Shown here piece after piece: positions 55,744-63,678 of a DNA stretch of 64,000 nt; within the stretch, counting starts at the first letter, position 1, and the number at the start of each line of letters is the position of its first letter. Under the pieces are notes generated by a model that had not been told where the DNA came from, searched no databases, and saw only the letters and a list, made by a program, of their open reading frames with translations. Made by a program: the position numbers and the translations under genes. The stretch is from Affinundibacterium fentianense (GTDB lineage Bacteria > Pseudomonadota > Gammaproteobacteria > Burkholderiales > Burkholderiaceae_D). The DNA lies in NCBI RefSeq assembly GCF_018139545.1, contig NZ_JAGSPJ010000006.1, forward strand, positions 310,001 to 374,000, read 5' to 3'.

Positions 55744-56715
55744 CTAGTGTGATTGTCTGACATCTTGAGAATACAGCGCCGTCGGACTTAAGTTTGGTTT
55801 CGTTTTGCGCATCCACTGTATCGTCAAATGGAATAGGGTAAAAATTAGGCATAACACGAGGAGAAATTTTGTTGTCTTGTCGCTGACCTCGCTTAGTAAT
55901 ATTGGCCCATCAACAATAGTCCAAAGAATGACGCTTGATGTCAGCAAACTCAAGGTCAACTCGAATTGACGGAGTCGATTGCTCCATCGACCTTGTATCA
56001 TGACGGCGATGAAAAACGGGACATTCAGCGTGATAAGAATGAATAGTGGACCTGCTTGGCGTTGCAGAAAAGACTCGCTGTAGGTTAAGGCGGCGTAAGC
56101 CGCGGGTGCTGCTTTGCCATTCCAAAAGAAATCCAATATCCAAGTAGGTTGGATCAAAATGATGATCCCGCAAAGCATGCCGACAATGGCGAAAGCAAGA
56201 CTAAGGCGCCCGCCGACGATGCGATCTGGGTCACTTGGTTTCCAGTTGGACGACCGAGGCCAACGTTTTTTGACCCAAGACGCGATGGCAAAACTGGTAA
56301 CTAGTGCGCCTGGCCACCACAGTGAAGGAATGACCGTTCCGCCCCACCATTTAACGAGTAGTTGCAACACATTGTTTGGCGCTGAACTTAATTGTTGCCA
56401 ACTTGTTAGGAGTCCTAGTGACCAAATGATCAGCAATCCAATGATGCTTAGGCGGATGAAACGGGGGCCATCGCTTGGTTCAATGACTGTGAAGTTGGGG
56501 CGATATCGGGCGGCAACCTCGTGAGGATGACCAAATTCGCGGAGTAAATTCATCACGGCTGTGGTGTCGGAAAGGTCGACGGCGCCTTCGGTTTTCGCGT
56601 GGTGTTCTTCCTGCAAAAGCACGCGAAGTTCAAACGCGACATCATTGCGCATGCCGCGCGGTAGATGCGCTGCGACGTCGCGGACATAAGATTCAATTAT
56701 TTGATTCGGATTCAT
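55744..56715 (-). CDS. HAAS-type membrane protein with N-terminal signalling helix region
   Basis: A 323-residue protein. Its first 70 residues (NPNQIIESYVRDVAAHLPRGMRNDVAFELRVLLQEEHH...LLREFGHPHEVAARYRP) are the HAAS signalling region, typically found beside PadR regulators. Then come about seven membrane helices between residues 84 and 305. Such pairs often act as a sensor with its transcriptional repressor. It begins directly after the PadR gene, so the two form one operon. Confidence 0.85.
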   Translation of the reverse strand: MNPNQIIESYVRDVAAHLPRGMRNDVAFELRVLLQEEHHAKTEGAVDLSDTTAVMNLLREFGHPHEVAARYRPNFTVIEPSDGPRFIRLSIIGLLIIWSLGLLTSWQQLSSAPNNVLQLLVKWWGGTVIPSLWWPGALVTSFAIASWVKKRWPRSSNWKPSDPDRIVGGRLSLAFAIVGMLCGIIILIQPTWILDFFWNGKAAPAAYAALTYSESFLQRQAGPLFILITLNVPFFIAVMIQGRWSNRLRQFELTLSLLTSSVILWTIVDGPILLSEVSDKTTKFLLVLCLIFTLFHLTIQWMRKTKPNLSPTALYSQDVRQSH

Positions 56716-57051
56716 TTAAACTTCCTTTAACAATCGTCCCATCACCTCATTCATGGAATGCCATGAAGAGCTGAGCTGATCGAGTAATCGCTGGCCATCC
56801 TCATTTAATGCGTAATAGCGACGCGGTGGCCCTCCGTCAATTCTCCACTCACTTTTGAGTAAGCCTTGTGTCTCCAAACGTCGCAGCAAGGGATAAAGCG
56901 TGCCTTCTTCGATGTTCATCCCTTGGCTTGTCAATGCTTGTCTTAACTCGTAACCGTAACGAGGCTCGCGGAGTTGAGACAACGTCGCCAGGACGACGAC
57001 ACCGCGCCTTAATTCAAGTTCGAGTTTGTTAAAATGATCTGTTGTACCCAT
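56716..57051 (-). CDS. PadR-family transcriptional repressor
   Basis: A 111-residue winged-helix regulator: KLELELRRGVVVLATLSQLREPRYGYELRQALTSQGMNIEEGTLYPLLRRLETQGLLKSEWRIDGGPPRRYYALNEDGQRLL, a canonical PadR core with the C-terminal helix. The start is set at ATG 57051 (MGTTDHFNKLELEL); an in-frame ATG at 57087 would start inside the operator region. It is immediately followed by the HAAS-type membrane gene. A perfect inverted repeat lies at -12 to -30 relative to its start, suitable for autorepression. Confidence 0.92.
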   Translation of the reverse strand: MGTTDHFNKLELELRRGVVVLATLSQLREPRYGYELRQALTSQGMNIEEGTLYPLLRRLETQGLLKSEWRIDGGPPRRYYALNEDGQRLLDQLSSSWHSMNEVMGRLLKEV

Positions 57052-57062
57052 GTGGTGCACTG

Positions 57063-57081
57063 TACTGTGTGTTGCACAGTA
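57063..57081. promoter_or_regulatory. Putative PadR operator
   Basis: TACTGTG-TGTTG-CACAGTA is a perfect 7-bp-arm inverted repeat 12 bp upstream of the PadR start. On the minus strand TTGCTT and TACAGT, 17 bp apart, could be the -35 and -10 with the repeat in the spacer. In that case the mRNA would be almost leaderless. Confidence 0.6.
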
Positions 57082-57427
57082 AAGCAAGAACTTTTTTCCA
57101 TTTTCTTTCCTCGTGTTTTATAAAGTAGGCAGGGATTAACTTGGTTTTCACTCAATCGTCGGAGGGAAAATGCGCTGTACAATCCCGCACTGGTCACCTT
57201 TTTGGTCTAGCTAGCTTTGCAATTTTGCGTAGATTAACAATCGCGATGGAAACGAAGCTGTTGCACTTAAGTTAATAATGAGTTGAGATCGATGCTGGTG
57301 AATTTTGAGATCGGAATGTCGTGGTAATCAGATAAGCGTGTGCAAGCGATACGTAGGGTTTTGTTGAAAATCCGTACTTAGTCTTGCGAGTGTTTGGTAG
57401 AACATTGAAATAAATAAGGAGATGACG
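57082..57427. other. Divergent region between PadR and GFA genes
   Basis: About 346 bp with no gene beyond the PadR operator. The minus strand here has TATAAA-rich sequence that could be an alternative promoter for PadR. Nothing else stands out. Confidence 0.35.
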
Positions 57428-57862
57428 ATGTTGAGTGGAACTTGTCTATGTGGCGCCGTGAATTGGCGATTTCCGTATCTTCCCGACGGCGCAACCGCGT
57501 GCAATTGCACAGCGTGCAGGCGGTACGGTGTTCTGTGGGCCTATGATTATGAGAATGCGGTAACCGGAGCCAAGGGAGGAACTGGAGGAACTGGAGTAAC
57601 GGGTGGCATCGTCGTGACTGGCCGCACGCAGACCTATGTACGCGGAAAAGCATTGGAGTTTCATTCGTGTCCAGTATGTTCTTGTGTTACCCATTGGCGT
57701 GGCTTACAACTCGACGAACTTGGACGACGCCGGTTGGCGGTGAACTTGCGCTTGGCCGAGCCCGCCGAGGTGGCGCAGATACCCATCGATCATTTTGATG
57801 GATTGATCAGTTTCGAGGATTTGCCGCGCGATGGAAAATGTGTTGCTGACTATTGGTTTTAA
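57428..57862 (+). CDS. GFA-family zinc protein
   Basis: A 144-residue protein of the GFA/CENP-V fold. Zinc ligands are placed as usual: C6 and C8 (TCLCGAV), C25, C27 and C30 (CNCTAC), and C81, C84 and C86 (CPVCSC). The family binds or processes small thiol adducts; formaldehyde-glutathione is only one named case. An unusual Gly/Thr run (about residues 46-65) lies between the second and third cysteine groups, coded by a near-repeat of GGAGGAACT units. AAGGAG suits the ATG at 57428 better than the one at 57422. Confidence 0.85.
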   Translation: MLSGTCLCGAVNWRFPYLPDGATACNCTACRRYGVLWAYDYENAVTGAKGGTGGTGVTGGIVVTGRTQTYVRGKALEFHSCPVCSCVTHWRGLQLDELGRRRLAVNLRLAEPAEVAQIPIDHFDGLISFEDLPRDGKCVADYWF

Positions 57863-57938
57863 AACCTGCTGGGAAAAACATCGATCAATAGACGTGTAGG
57901 TATCGCTGGTTCAGTGAATGGTATTGGGGAATAGAGAG

Positions 57939-58388
57939 ATGAAGCAAACTCAATTTGGAGTCTATGTGGCGGCTACGATTGCCATAATAGGCGTCTTGAT
58001 TCATGTTGTCGCATTATTTGCTGGACCAACTTGGTATGCGTTTTTTGGTGCGCCGCCGAGTATTGTCGAGTCGGCACGTCAAGGTACTTGGCTCGCACCA
58101 GTTAGTGGTGCGGTAATCGCCTTACTGATGGGAATCTGTGCGCTGTATGCTTTGTCAGCCCTTGGGCATATTCGACGCTTGCCACTTTTGCGGACGGGTT
58201 TGATTGGGATGGCATGCATTTGTTCTTGTCGCGCGCTGATATTGTGGCCTTTGATGTTGAGCCACCCCGAGCTGCGCAATACGTTTGAAATAGTTGCCGC
58301 GCTTGTTTGGGGCGCCGCTGGGTTCGGTTTCTTTTGCGGTTTTCGCCTTGTTCATCAAAGTTTGCTGAGTCGGGGCGATGCGAATTAG
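57939..58388 (+). CDS. Small four-helix membrane protein
   Basis: A 149-residue integral membrane protein with helices near residues 8-28, 52-75, 85-103 and 118-138. The pattern VHVVALFAGPTWYAFFGAPPSIVESARQGTWLAPVSGAVIALLMGICALYALSALG is typical of several small hypothetical families in proteobacteria. The start at 57939 (MKQTQFG) is the more natural beginning; the ATG at 57918 would add seven residues. It follows GFA by 76 bp and may share its transcript. Confidence 0.7.
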   Translation: MKQTQFGVYVAATIAIIGVLIHVVALFAGPTWYAFFGAPPSIVESARQGTWLAPVSGAVIALLMGICALYALSALGHIRRLPLLRTGLIGMACICSCRALILWPLMLSHPELRNTFEIVAALVWGAAGFGFFCGFRLVHQSLLSRGDAN

Positions 58389-58750
58389 TTGCTCATATTT
58401 GTGGTCGGATATTCAAATGGCTGGAACTTAACATTCTGTAACAGGTCGGAACAACATACCGTTACAAAAAACGTCGTAGAAACAGCGGAAAGTCAGGCTT
58501 GAGCGGATGTGGGAAATCCCAACAAGTGATATGCTGCTAGCCTATGATCGTGCTAGATATCGGTCCCCATCTATGATTGGTCAGCGCGATTAGTCAGATT
58601 TGCGTATTAGTAAGAAATATTAGTAAGAAATATTAGTAAGAAATATTAGTAAAAACTATTCGTATGTAGATATGAGAAAAAGTGGTGTTGATTACACTTA
58701 AAAAGACAGTATGGTGTAATTGTTGTTATACGAATACTTGGAGAAAGACG
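58389..58750. other. Region upstream of prc with a 13-bp tandem repeat
   Basis: About 362 bp between the small membrane gene and prc. The 13-bp repeat (58606-58657) is its main feature. A candidate promoter is TTGATT, 16 bp, TATGGT, near 58687-58714, downstream of the repeat. Confidence 0.45.
58606..58657 (+). repeat. 13-bp tandem repeat upstream of prc
   Basis: ATTAGTAAGAAAT occurs three times exactly and a fourth time degenerate. The unit is not a multiple of three and lies about 95 bp before the prc start, so copy changes would alter promoter context rather than protein. Confidence 0.9.
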
Positions 58751-60973
58751 ATGAAGAAAACCTTGATTGGAATGGCAATTGCCATCGCGGTATCCGCTCA
58801 TTTTGCCACCGCTGAATCAAGTTCAGTGGTGCTCGCCAACGCCGCTGATAACACTAAAGTGAGCCAAGCTGTGGCTCCTCTGAATTTTCAGCCGCTACCA
58901 CAACAAATCCAAGCCGCCAATATGACGGCCGAATTTTTCACCCGGTTTCACTATAAGGCCATGCCTTTAGATGACGCCATGTCAGAAAAGATCTTTGATC
59001 GCTATGTTAAGTCACTTGATGGTGACAGAATTTTTTTCTTGCAGTCCGACATTGATCAATTTTCGGCAGCCCGTGACAAATTAGATGATGCGATTCTTGG
59101 ACAGGATTTGCGTACGCCTTTTGAGATGTTTAATCTCTACCACAAGCGTTTCAAGGAACGTCTGACTTACGCGCGTGAGTTGCTGAAGACGGATTTCGAT
59201 TTTACACAAAAAGAAGGCTATCGCTATCAGCGCGAAAAAGAACCTTGGCCGCAAAGCGAAGAACAAATGCGAGATTTGTGGCGTCAACGTGTCAAGAATG
59301 ACTGGCTGCGTCTCAAATTAGCAGGGAAAGATCCCGCCGCAATTCGGACAACTTTAGAAAAACGTTATGAAACGACTTTGACGCGGATGAACAAGTTGAA
59401 GAGCGAAGATGTTTTTCAACTGTTTATGAACGCATATGCGATGTCAGTCGAACCGCATACCAACTATCTTGGACCAAAGGCAGCGGAAGATTTTGATATC
59501 TCTATGCGTTTGTCTATGACAGGCATTGGCGCGACTTTGCAAGATAGAGATGAAATGGCGACCGTACGGGAATTAGTACCTGGTAGCCCAGCTGCTTTGT
59601 CCGGTAAGTTGAAAGTGGGTGACCGGATTGTTGGTGTCGGCCAAGGGGCGAATAGTACACCTGTTGATGTGATGGGGTGGCGTTTGGACGATGTAGTCAA
59701 ATTGATCCGGGGTCCGAAAGATACGACTGTCTTGTTAGATGTATTACCTGCTGATGCTGGTCCCGATGGCGCACACAAAACAGTTTTGCTGGTCAGAAAT
59801 AAGATCACCCTTGAACAACAGGCCGCAAAAAAATCGATTCAAGAAGTCAAAACAGCAGAGGGTACGCGCCGTATTGGTGTGATTGCGCTGCCGACTTTTT
59901 ACCAAGATTTCGACGCGCGTCGCCGTGGCGATAAAGATTTTAAGAGCGCGACACGGGATGTCGCCAAATTATTGGCGGAGTTGAAAAAGGAAAAAGTCGA
60001 TAGTGTGTTAATCGATTTACGTGACAATGGCGGTGGTTCATTGAATGAGGCAGTTGAATTAACCAGTTTGTTCATCGGAAAAGGTCCTGTTGTACAGCAG
60101 CGCAATTCGCAAGGGAAAATCCATGTCGAAAATGATAGTGCAGGCGTAATTGCGTGGGATGGACCTATGGGCGTGATGATCAATCGAGGCTCCGCGTCTG
60201 CGTCCGAGATTTTTGCCGCAGCGATTCAAGATTATGGTCGCGGTCTGATTATCGGTGAAAACAGCTTTGGCAAAGGCACAGTCCAAACTGTAATCAGCTT
60301 AGATCAAATGGCGCGTAGCGAAAAGGCGCAGTATGGCGACCTGAAGATGACCGTCGCGCAGTTTTTCCGTGTGAACGGTGGCACCACGCAATTACGTGGT
60401 GTGACGCCTGACATTGCTTATCCTAGTTTCACAGATGCGGACAGCTATGGTGAATCAAGCTATGACAACGCATTGCCATGGGTGCAAATTAAACCAGCGA
60501 ATTATCATGCTTTGGGAAATTTAAAAGATATCCAGGGGATGTTACAAGTACGTCACGAGCTGCGCATCGCAAAAGATAAAGAATTCCAATTCATCAAAGA
60601 GGATGTCGCGGAATTCAAAAAGCAAAAAGAAAAGAAAGAAATTTCTTTGAATGAAGAAGAGCGCCGCGCAGAACGTGATGCTCGCGAGAAAAAAATTAAG
60701 GATCGTGAAGCGATTCGCGCTAGCCTAGAAGGTAAAGTGAAAACCAAAGGTGATGCGAGCAAATTAGCGACCCAAGATGATGGTTTGCAAGGCAGTGAAC
60801 GTAGCCTCGCCTCCGAATTGGCAGCAGAAAAAGCCAGTAAAGAAGCGAAAGATGTGTTGTTGATTGAAGCCGCACACATATTGAGCGACGAAATTGAATT
60901 GCTGAAGTCGAGCAAACGTCTCGCTGATAAAACGATCTCGCGCGCGAGCGTAAAGAGTAAAGAAGTCGAGTAA
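58751..60973 (+). CDS. prc: C-terminal processing periplasmic protease Prc (Tsp)
   Basis: A 740-residue S41 protease. It starts at 58751 with a Sec signal ending TAES-like after HFATA; an upstream in-frame ATG would delay the signal. It has an N-terminal helical domain, a PDZ domain (about 240-330) and the peptidase core, with S483, D494 and K508 (GSASASE, QDYGR, FGKGTVQ) spaced exactly as the E. coli Prc dyad and its Asp partner. A charged C-terminal helical extension (DUF3340) follows. It degrades or trims envelope proteins. A strong terminator lies downstream. Confidence 0.95.
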   Translation: MKKTLIGMAIAIAVSAHFATAESSSVVLANAADNTKVSQAVAPLNFQPLPQQIQAANMTAEFFTRFHYKAMPLDDAMSEKIFDRYVKSLDGDRIFFLQSDIDQFSAARDKLDDAILGQDLRTPFEMFNLYHKRFKERLTYARELLKTDFDFTQKEGYRYQREKEPWPQSEEQMRDLWRQRVKNDWLRLKLAGKDPAAIRTTLEKRYETTLTRMNKLKSEDVFQLFMNAYAMSVEPHTNYLGPKAAEDFDISMRLSMTGIGATLQDRDEMATVRELVPGSPAALSGKLKVGDRIVGVGQGANSTPVDVMGWRLDDVVKLIRGPKDTTVLLDVLPADAGPDGAHKTVLLVRNKITLEQQAAKKSIQEVKTAEGTRRIGVIALPTFYQDFDARRRGDKDFKSATRDVAKLLAELKKEKVDSVLIDLRDNGGGSLNEAVELTSLFIGKGPVVQQRNSQGKIHVENDSAGVIAWDGPMGVMINRGSASASEIFAAAIQDYGRGLIIGENSFGKGTVQTVISLDQMARSEKAQYGDLKMTVAQFFRVNGGTTQLRGVTPDIAYPSFTDADSYGESSYDNALPWVQIKPANYHALGNLKDIQGMLQVRHELRIAKDKEFQFIKEDVAEFKKQKEKKEISLNEEERRAERDAREKKIKDREAIRASLEGKVKTKGDASKLATQDDGLQGSERSLASELAAEKASKEAKDVLLIEAAHILSDEIELLKSSKRLADKTISRASVKSKEVE

Positions 60974-61116
60974 AACTGAAGGACGGAAAGTCGTATCGCG
61001 ATGACTGGGCAAGATTGTTTTGCGTATTGACCAAGTTGCTTGCCTTAAAATTGAGATACACCTCAGAGTGCGCAAGTTTTGAAATCGATATGTCGAGTTG
61101 AATGAAGTATCGACAG

Positions 61117-61187
61117 AAGACGCTTGTTGTTTGTGCCTTACGACCGCGAGGTTGGTAACGTGCGCGCAACAGCGTCTTTTGTTTTTT
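61117..61187 (+). terminator. Terminator of prc
   Basis: AAGACGCT pairs with AGCGTCTT, with GTTG/CAAC extending the stem by one bulge, and a long T-run follows. It ends only about ten bases before the next coding start. Confidence 0.85.
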
Positions 61188-61196
61188 TGTTGGTGA

Positions 61197-61958
61197 ATGA
61201 AGATGTTACTCACAACGCAGTACGATCACATTGGAGATGCCTCTCCAAGCTCCTTGCGGTATGTTAAATTTTGGCGGATTGTGGCGTGTTTTGCAGCGCT
61301 GATTCTGTGTCAATTCAGTTCAGCCCAAAAAATCCCAGATACCTTAGAGCAAAGGCTAAAGGCATGCACGGCCTGCCATGGTGCAGAAGGTCGCGCAACG
61401 AGCGATGGTTATTACCCTCGCATCGCTGGAAAACCAAGTGGCTATTTATTGAATCAATTACGTCACTTTCGCGATGAGAAACGTAGCTATCCAATGATGA
61501 CGTATATGCTGAGTCATTTGAACGAGAGCTATTTGAGCGAAATCGCTGACTATTTCTCCAAACTGAATCCTCCCTATGCCGCTCCTCAGCCAACGCCAGC
61601 GAGCGTGGCTGAGCTGAAACGCGGTGAGTCTTTGGTGAAATTGGGCGACCGCGTAAAGAAAATTCCTGCCTGTGTCGCTTGTCATGGTGAACTGATGACA
61701 GGGCTAGCGCCATTTGTGCCGGGATTGCTTGGTCTGCCTCGCGACTATTTGGTCGCCCAACTGGGTGCGTGGCAGACGGGTAATCGGCACGCATCATCGC
61801 CTGATTGTATGCAAAGCATTGCAAGACAACTTGACGCGGGAGATATCGCCGCCGTTTCAGCATGGCTTGCGAATCAAACGATTCCAGTGCAATCCAAAGC
61901 CATGACAGCGACCAAAGATCAGCAATTTCCTATGCGTTGCGGGAGCATTCAACCATGA
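61197..61958 (+). CDS. Diheme cytochrome c (c4-like)
   Basis: A 253-residue protein with heme motifs CTACH (57-61) and CVACH (159-163), each followed by the usual Gly/Met-containing loops. The signal region is the hydrophobic IVACFAALILCQFSSAQ. It resembles cytochromes c4/c-553 that pass electrons in the periplasm. The start is uncertain: the first ATG sits only ten bases after the prc terminator, and a shorter leader is possible. Its stop overlaps the next cytochrome gene by four bases. Confidence 0.85.
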   Translation: MKMLLTTQYDHIGDASPSSLRYVKFWRIVACFAALILCQFSSAQKIPDTLEQRLKACTACHGAEGRATSDGYYPRIAGKPSGYLLNQLRHFRDEKRSYPMMTYMLSHLNESYLSEIADYFSKLNPPYAAPQPTPASVAELKRGESLVKLGDRVKKIPACVACHGELMTGLAPFVPGLLGLPRDYLVAQLGAWQTGNRHASSPDCMQSIARQLDAGDIAAVSAWLANQTIPVQSKAMTATKDQQFPMRCGSIQP

Positions 61959-63352
61959 TAAGGAAAATAAAATATGTGGTGTCGCGACTTTTTTGGTTGT
62001 TGATGCTTGGATTTATTCTGTTGGCTTGGTACGGTTATCAACTTGGCGATTCGTATCAGCATGCGGCACGCACCGAAAGCAATCGTACTTCTGATCATGT
62101 GCTTCGATCTGGATCGGGTCAGGCGAAGGGCGCCAACGAACTCAGCGCCGCCAATGCATCACTCACGAAAGAACTACTTGAGCGCGGTGCGTACTTAGTC
62201 AAACTCGGCAATTGCCAAGGGTGTCATACCCAACGAGGTGGGGTCGCTTTTGCTGGTGGCCGCCTGATGCAGACTGAGTTTGGGCAATTTGTAACGCCGA
62301 ATATCACTCCTGATAAAGCCACCGGAATCGGTGATTGGAGTGCCGAGGATTTTTGGAATGCACTGCATAATGGCAAAGCGAAAGGTGGACGCTTGCTATA
62401 TCCATCCTTCCCTTTTCAGAATTACACCCATATCACGCGTGATGATGCTGATGCGATGTTCGCGTATTTGCAAACTTTGCCATCCGTATCGCAGCGCAAT
62501 CCCGAACATCGTTTGTCCTTTCCTTATGATCAGCGCTTTGCCCTTGCATGGTGGCGTGCGCTTTACTTTAAGCCTGGCGTACTAACAGTCCAGTCGCAAC
62601 AAAGTGCGGAATGGAATCGCGGTGCCTATTTGGTCCGTGGCTTGACGCATTGCAGTGCCTGTCATAGTAGTCGCAACAGTTTGGGTGCAAACAATGGAAC
62701 GAATGATTTTTCTGGGGGCGAAATGTTTGGCAGTCGGTGGTATGCGGCTGCACTGTTGGCGAAGGAGGAGCTCGATTTAGGCAGTCGCGACACGCAGGAA
62801 ATCGTTAAGTTGTTACACGATGGTGTGAATCAGCAGTCTAGTGTGCAGGGACCGATGGCTGAAGTCGTAAGGGAAAGTCTGCAATATTTACACAAAGAAG
62901 ATGCCGTCGCGATGGTGAAATACCTACAATCATTGCCACGCCAGATACGTGCTGCTCCTGATATGTTGGATCAAGTCCTAGCACGTCCATCATTCGATGC
63001 TTCTCAAATGGAAGTTATGATGATGCGTGGCGAGAAAATTTATCGGCAACACTGCATGGATTGTCATGGGCAACAAGGCGAAGGACAGTCGGGTGTCTAT
63101 CCCGCTTTGCAAGGAAATCGTTCGCTACAAATGGATAATTTTGGGAACCCCTTACGGGTCATCTTGGCCGGCGGATTTGCGTCAGCAACAAGATCGAATC
63201 CACGACCCTATAGTATGCCGCCGTTCGCCCCGTTTTTGGATGATCAAGAGCTTGCACTAGTCCTGACGTATATTCGCAATGCTTGGGGCAATCAGGCCAG
63301 TGTCGTGTTTGCATCGGAAGTCAATCCGTATCGTACCGCCAATCTTGATTAA
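61955..63352 (+). CDS. Triheme cytochrome c (dehydrogenase-partner type)
   Basis: A 465-residue protein with an N-terminal anchor (LFWLLMLGFILLAWYGYQLG) and three heme motifs: CQGCH (87-91), CSACH (233-237) and CMDCH (367-371). Its layout matches the cytochrome subunit of membrane-bound alcohol, aldehyde or gluconate dehydrogenases and Mo-hydroxylases. The overlap ATGA with the diheme gene upstream shows co-translation. No dehydrogenase subunit is adjacent, so its electron donor is unknown. The reading frame could be extended by 31 residues, but the internal ATG gives a proper membrane start. Confidence 0.9.
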   Translation: MIRKIKYVVSRLFWLLMLGFILLAWYGYQLGDSYQHAARTESNRTSDHVLRSGSGQAKGANELSAANASLTKELLERGAYLVKLGNCQGCHTQRGGVAFAGGRLMQTEFGQFVTPNITPDKATGIGDWSAEDFWNALHNGKAKGGRLLYPSFPFQNYTHITRDDADAMFAYLQTLPSVSQRNPEHRLSFPYDQRFALAWWRALYFKPGVLTVQSQQSAEWNRGAYLVRGLTHCSACHSSRNSLGANNGTNDFSGGEMFGSRWYAAALLAKEELDLGSRDTQEIVKLLHDGVNQQSSVQGPMAEVVRESLQYLHKEDAVAMVKYLQSLPRQIRAAPDMLDQVLARPSFDASQMEVMMMRGEKIYRQHCMDCHGQQGEGQSGVYPALQGNRSLQMDNFGNPLRVILAGGFASATRSNPRPYSMPPFAPFLDDQELALVLTYIRNAWGNQASVVFASEVNPYRTANLD

Positions 63353-63500
63353 CGCTTTCGCTAAACTAAACCGCTCTTGCAACTTGATGAGTGGGGAAAG
63401 TATGGAAATTAAGTAAGGTATTCAAGCAATCTTGTATGGCTTGAAAGGATAGAGAGAGCGAGAGCGGGAACTAATTCGACAGAGTACAGACTAAGCTTTA

Positions 63501-63528
63501 GTAATAGAGCAAGACTATGTTCTATTAC
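63501..63528. promoter_or_regulatory. Inverted repeat upstream of the M1 peptidase
   Basis: GTAATAGAGCA and TGTTCTATTAC pair over 11 positions with one G-U, around AGACTA. Confidence 0.4.
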
Positions 63529-63569
63529 AATAGGCTTGTCGTCATCGATTTTTTTCGCAGAAGGAGCTT

Positions 63570-63593
63570 CCTTATGAACGCTCGTTCATAAGG
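63570..63593. promoter_or_regulatory. 24-bp palindrome, TetR-operator-like
   Basis: CCTTATGAACG, CT, CGTTCATAAGG are perfect 11-bp arms. The TGAACGnnCGTTCA core is typical in shape of TetR-type operators. It lies about 85 bp upstream of the M1 peptidase start. Confidence 0.6.
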
Positions 63594-63678
63594 TATTGAT
63601 CGAGTTCAGCCTGACTCCCTTCGCAGGACGGTGGTGACAACCAATACAATAAAATACAAGAGTCAAATAAGGGAAAAT

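Larger units (their letters stand above)
63353..63678. other. Region upstream of the M1 peptidase with two inverted repeats
   Basis: A 326-bp stretch. It holds a hairpin-like repeat at 63501-63528 and a near-ideal palindrome at 63570-63593, both described separately. Confidence 0.45.

Noticed and set aside
60553-61213. Several minus-strand frames over the end of prc and the cytochrome start
   Set aside because: They mirror a strongly supported plus-strand protease and terminator.
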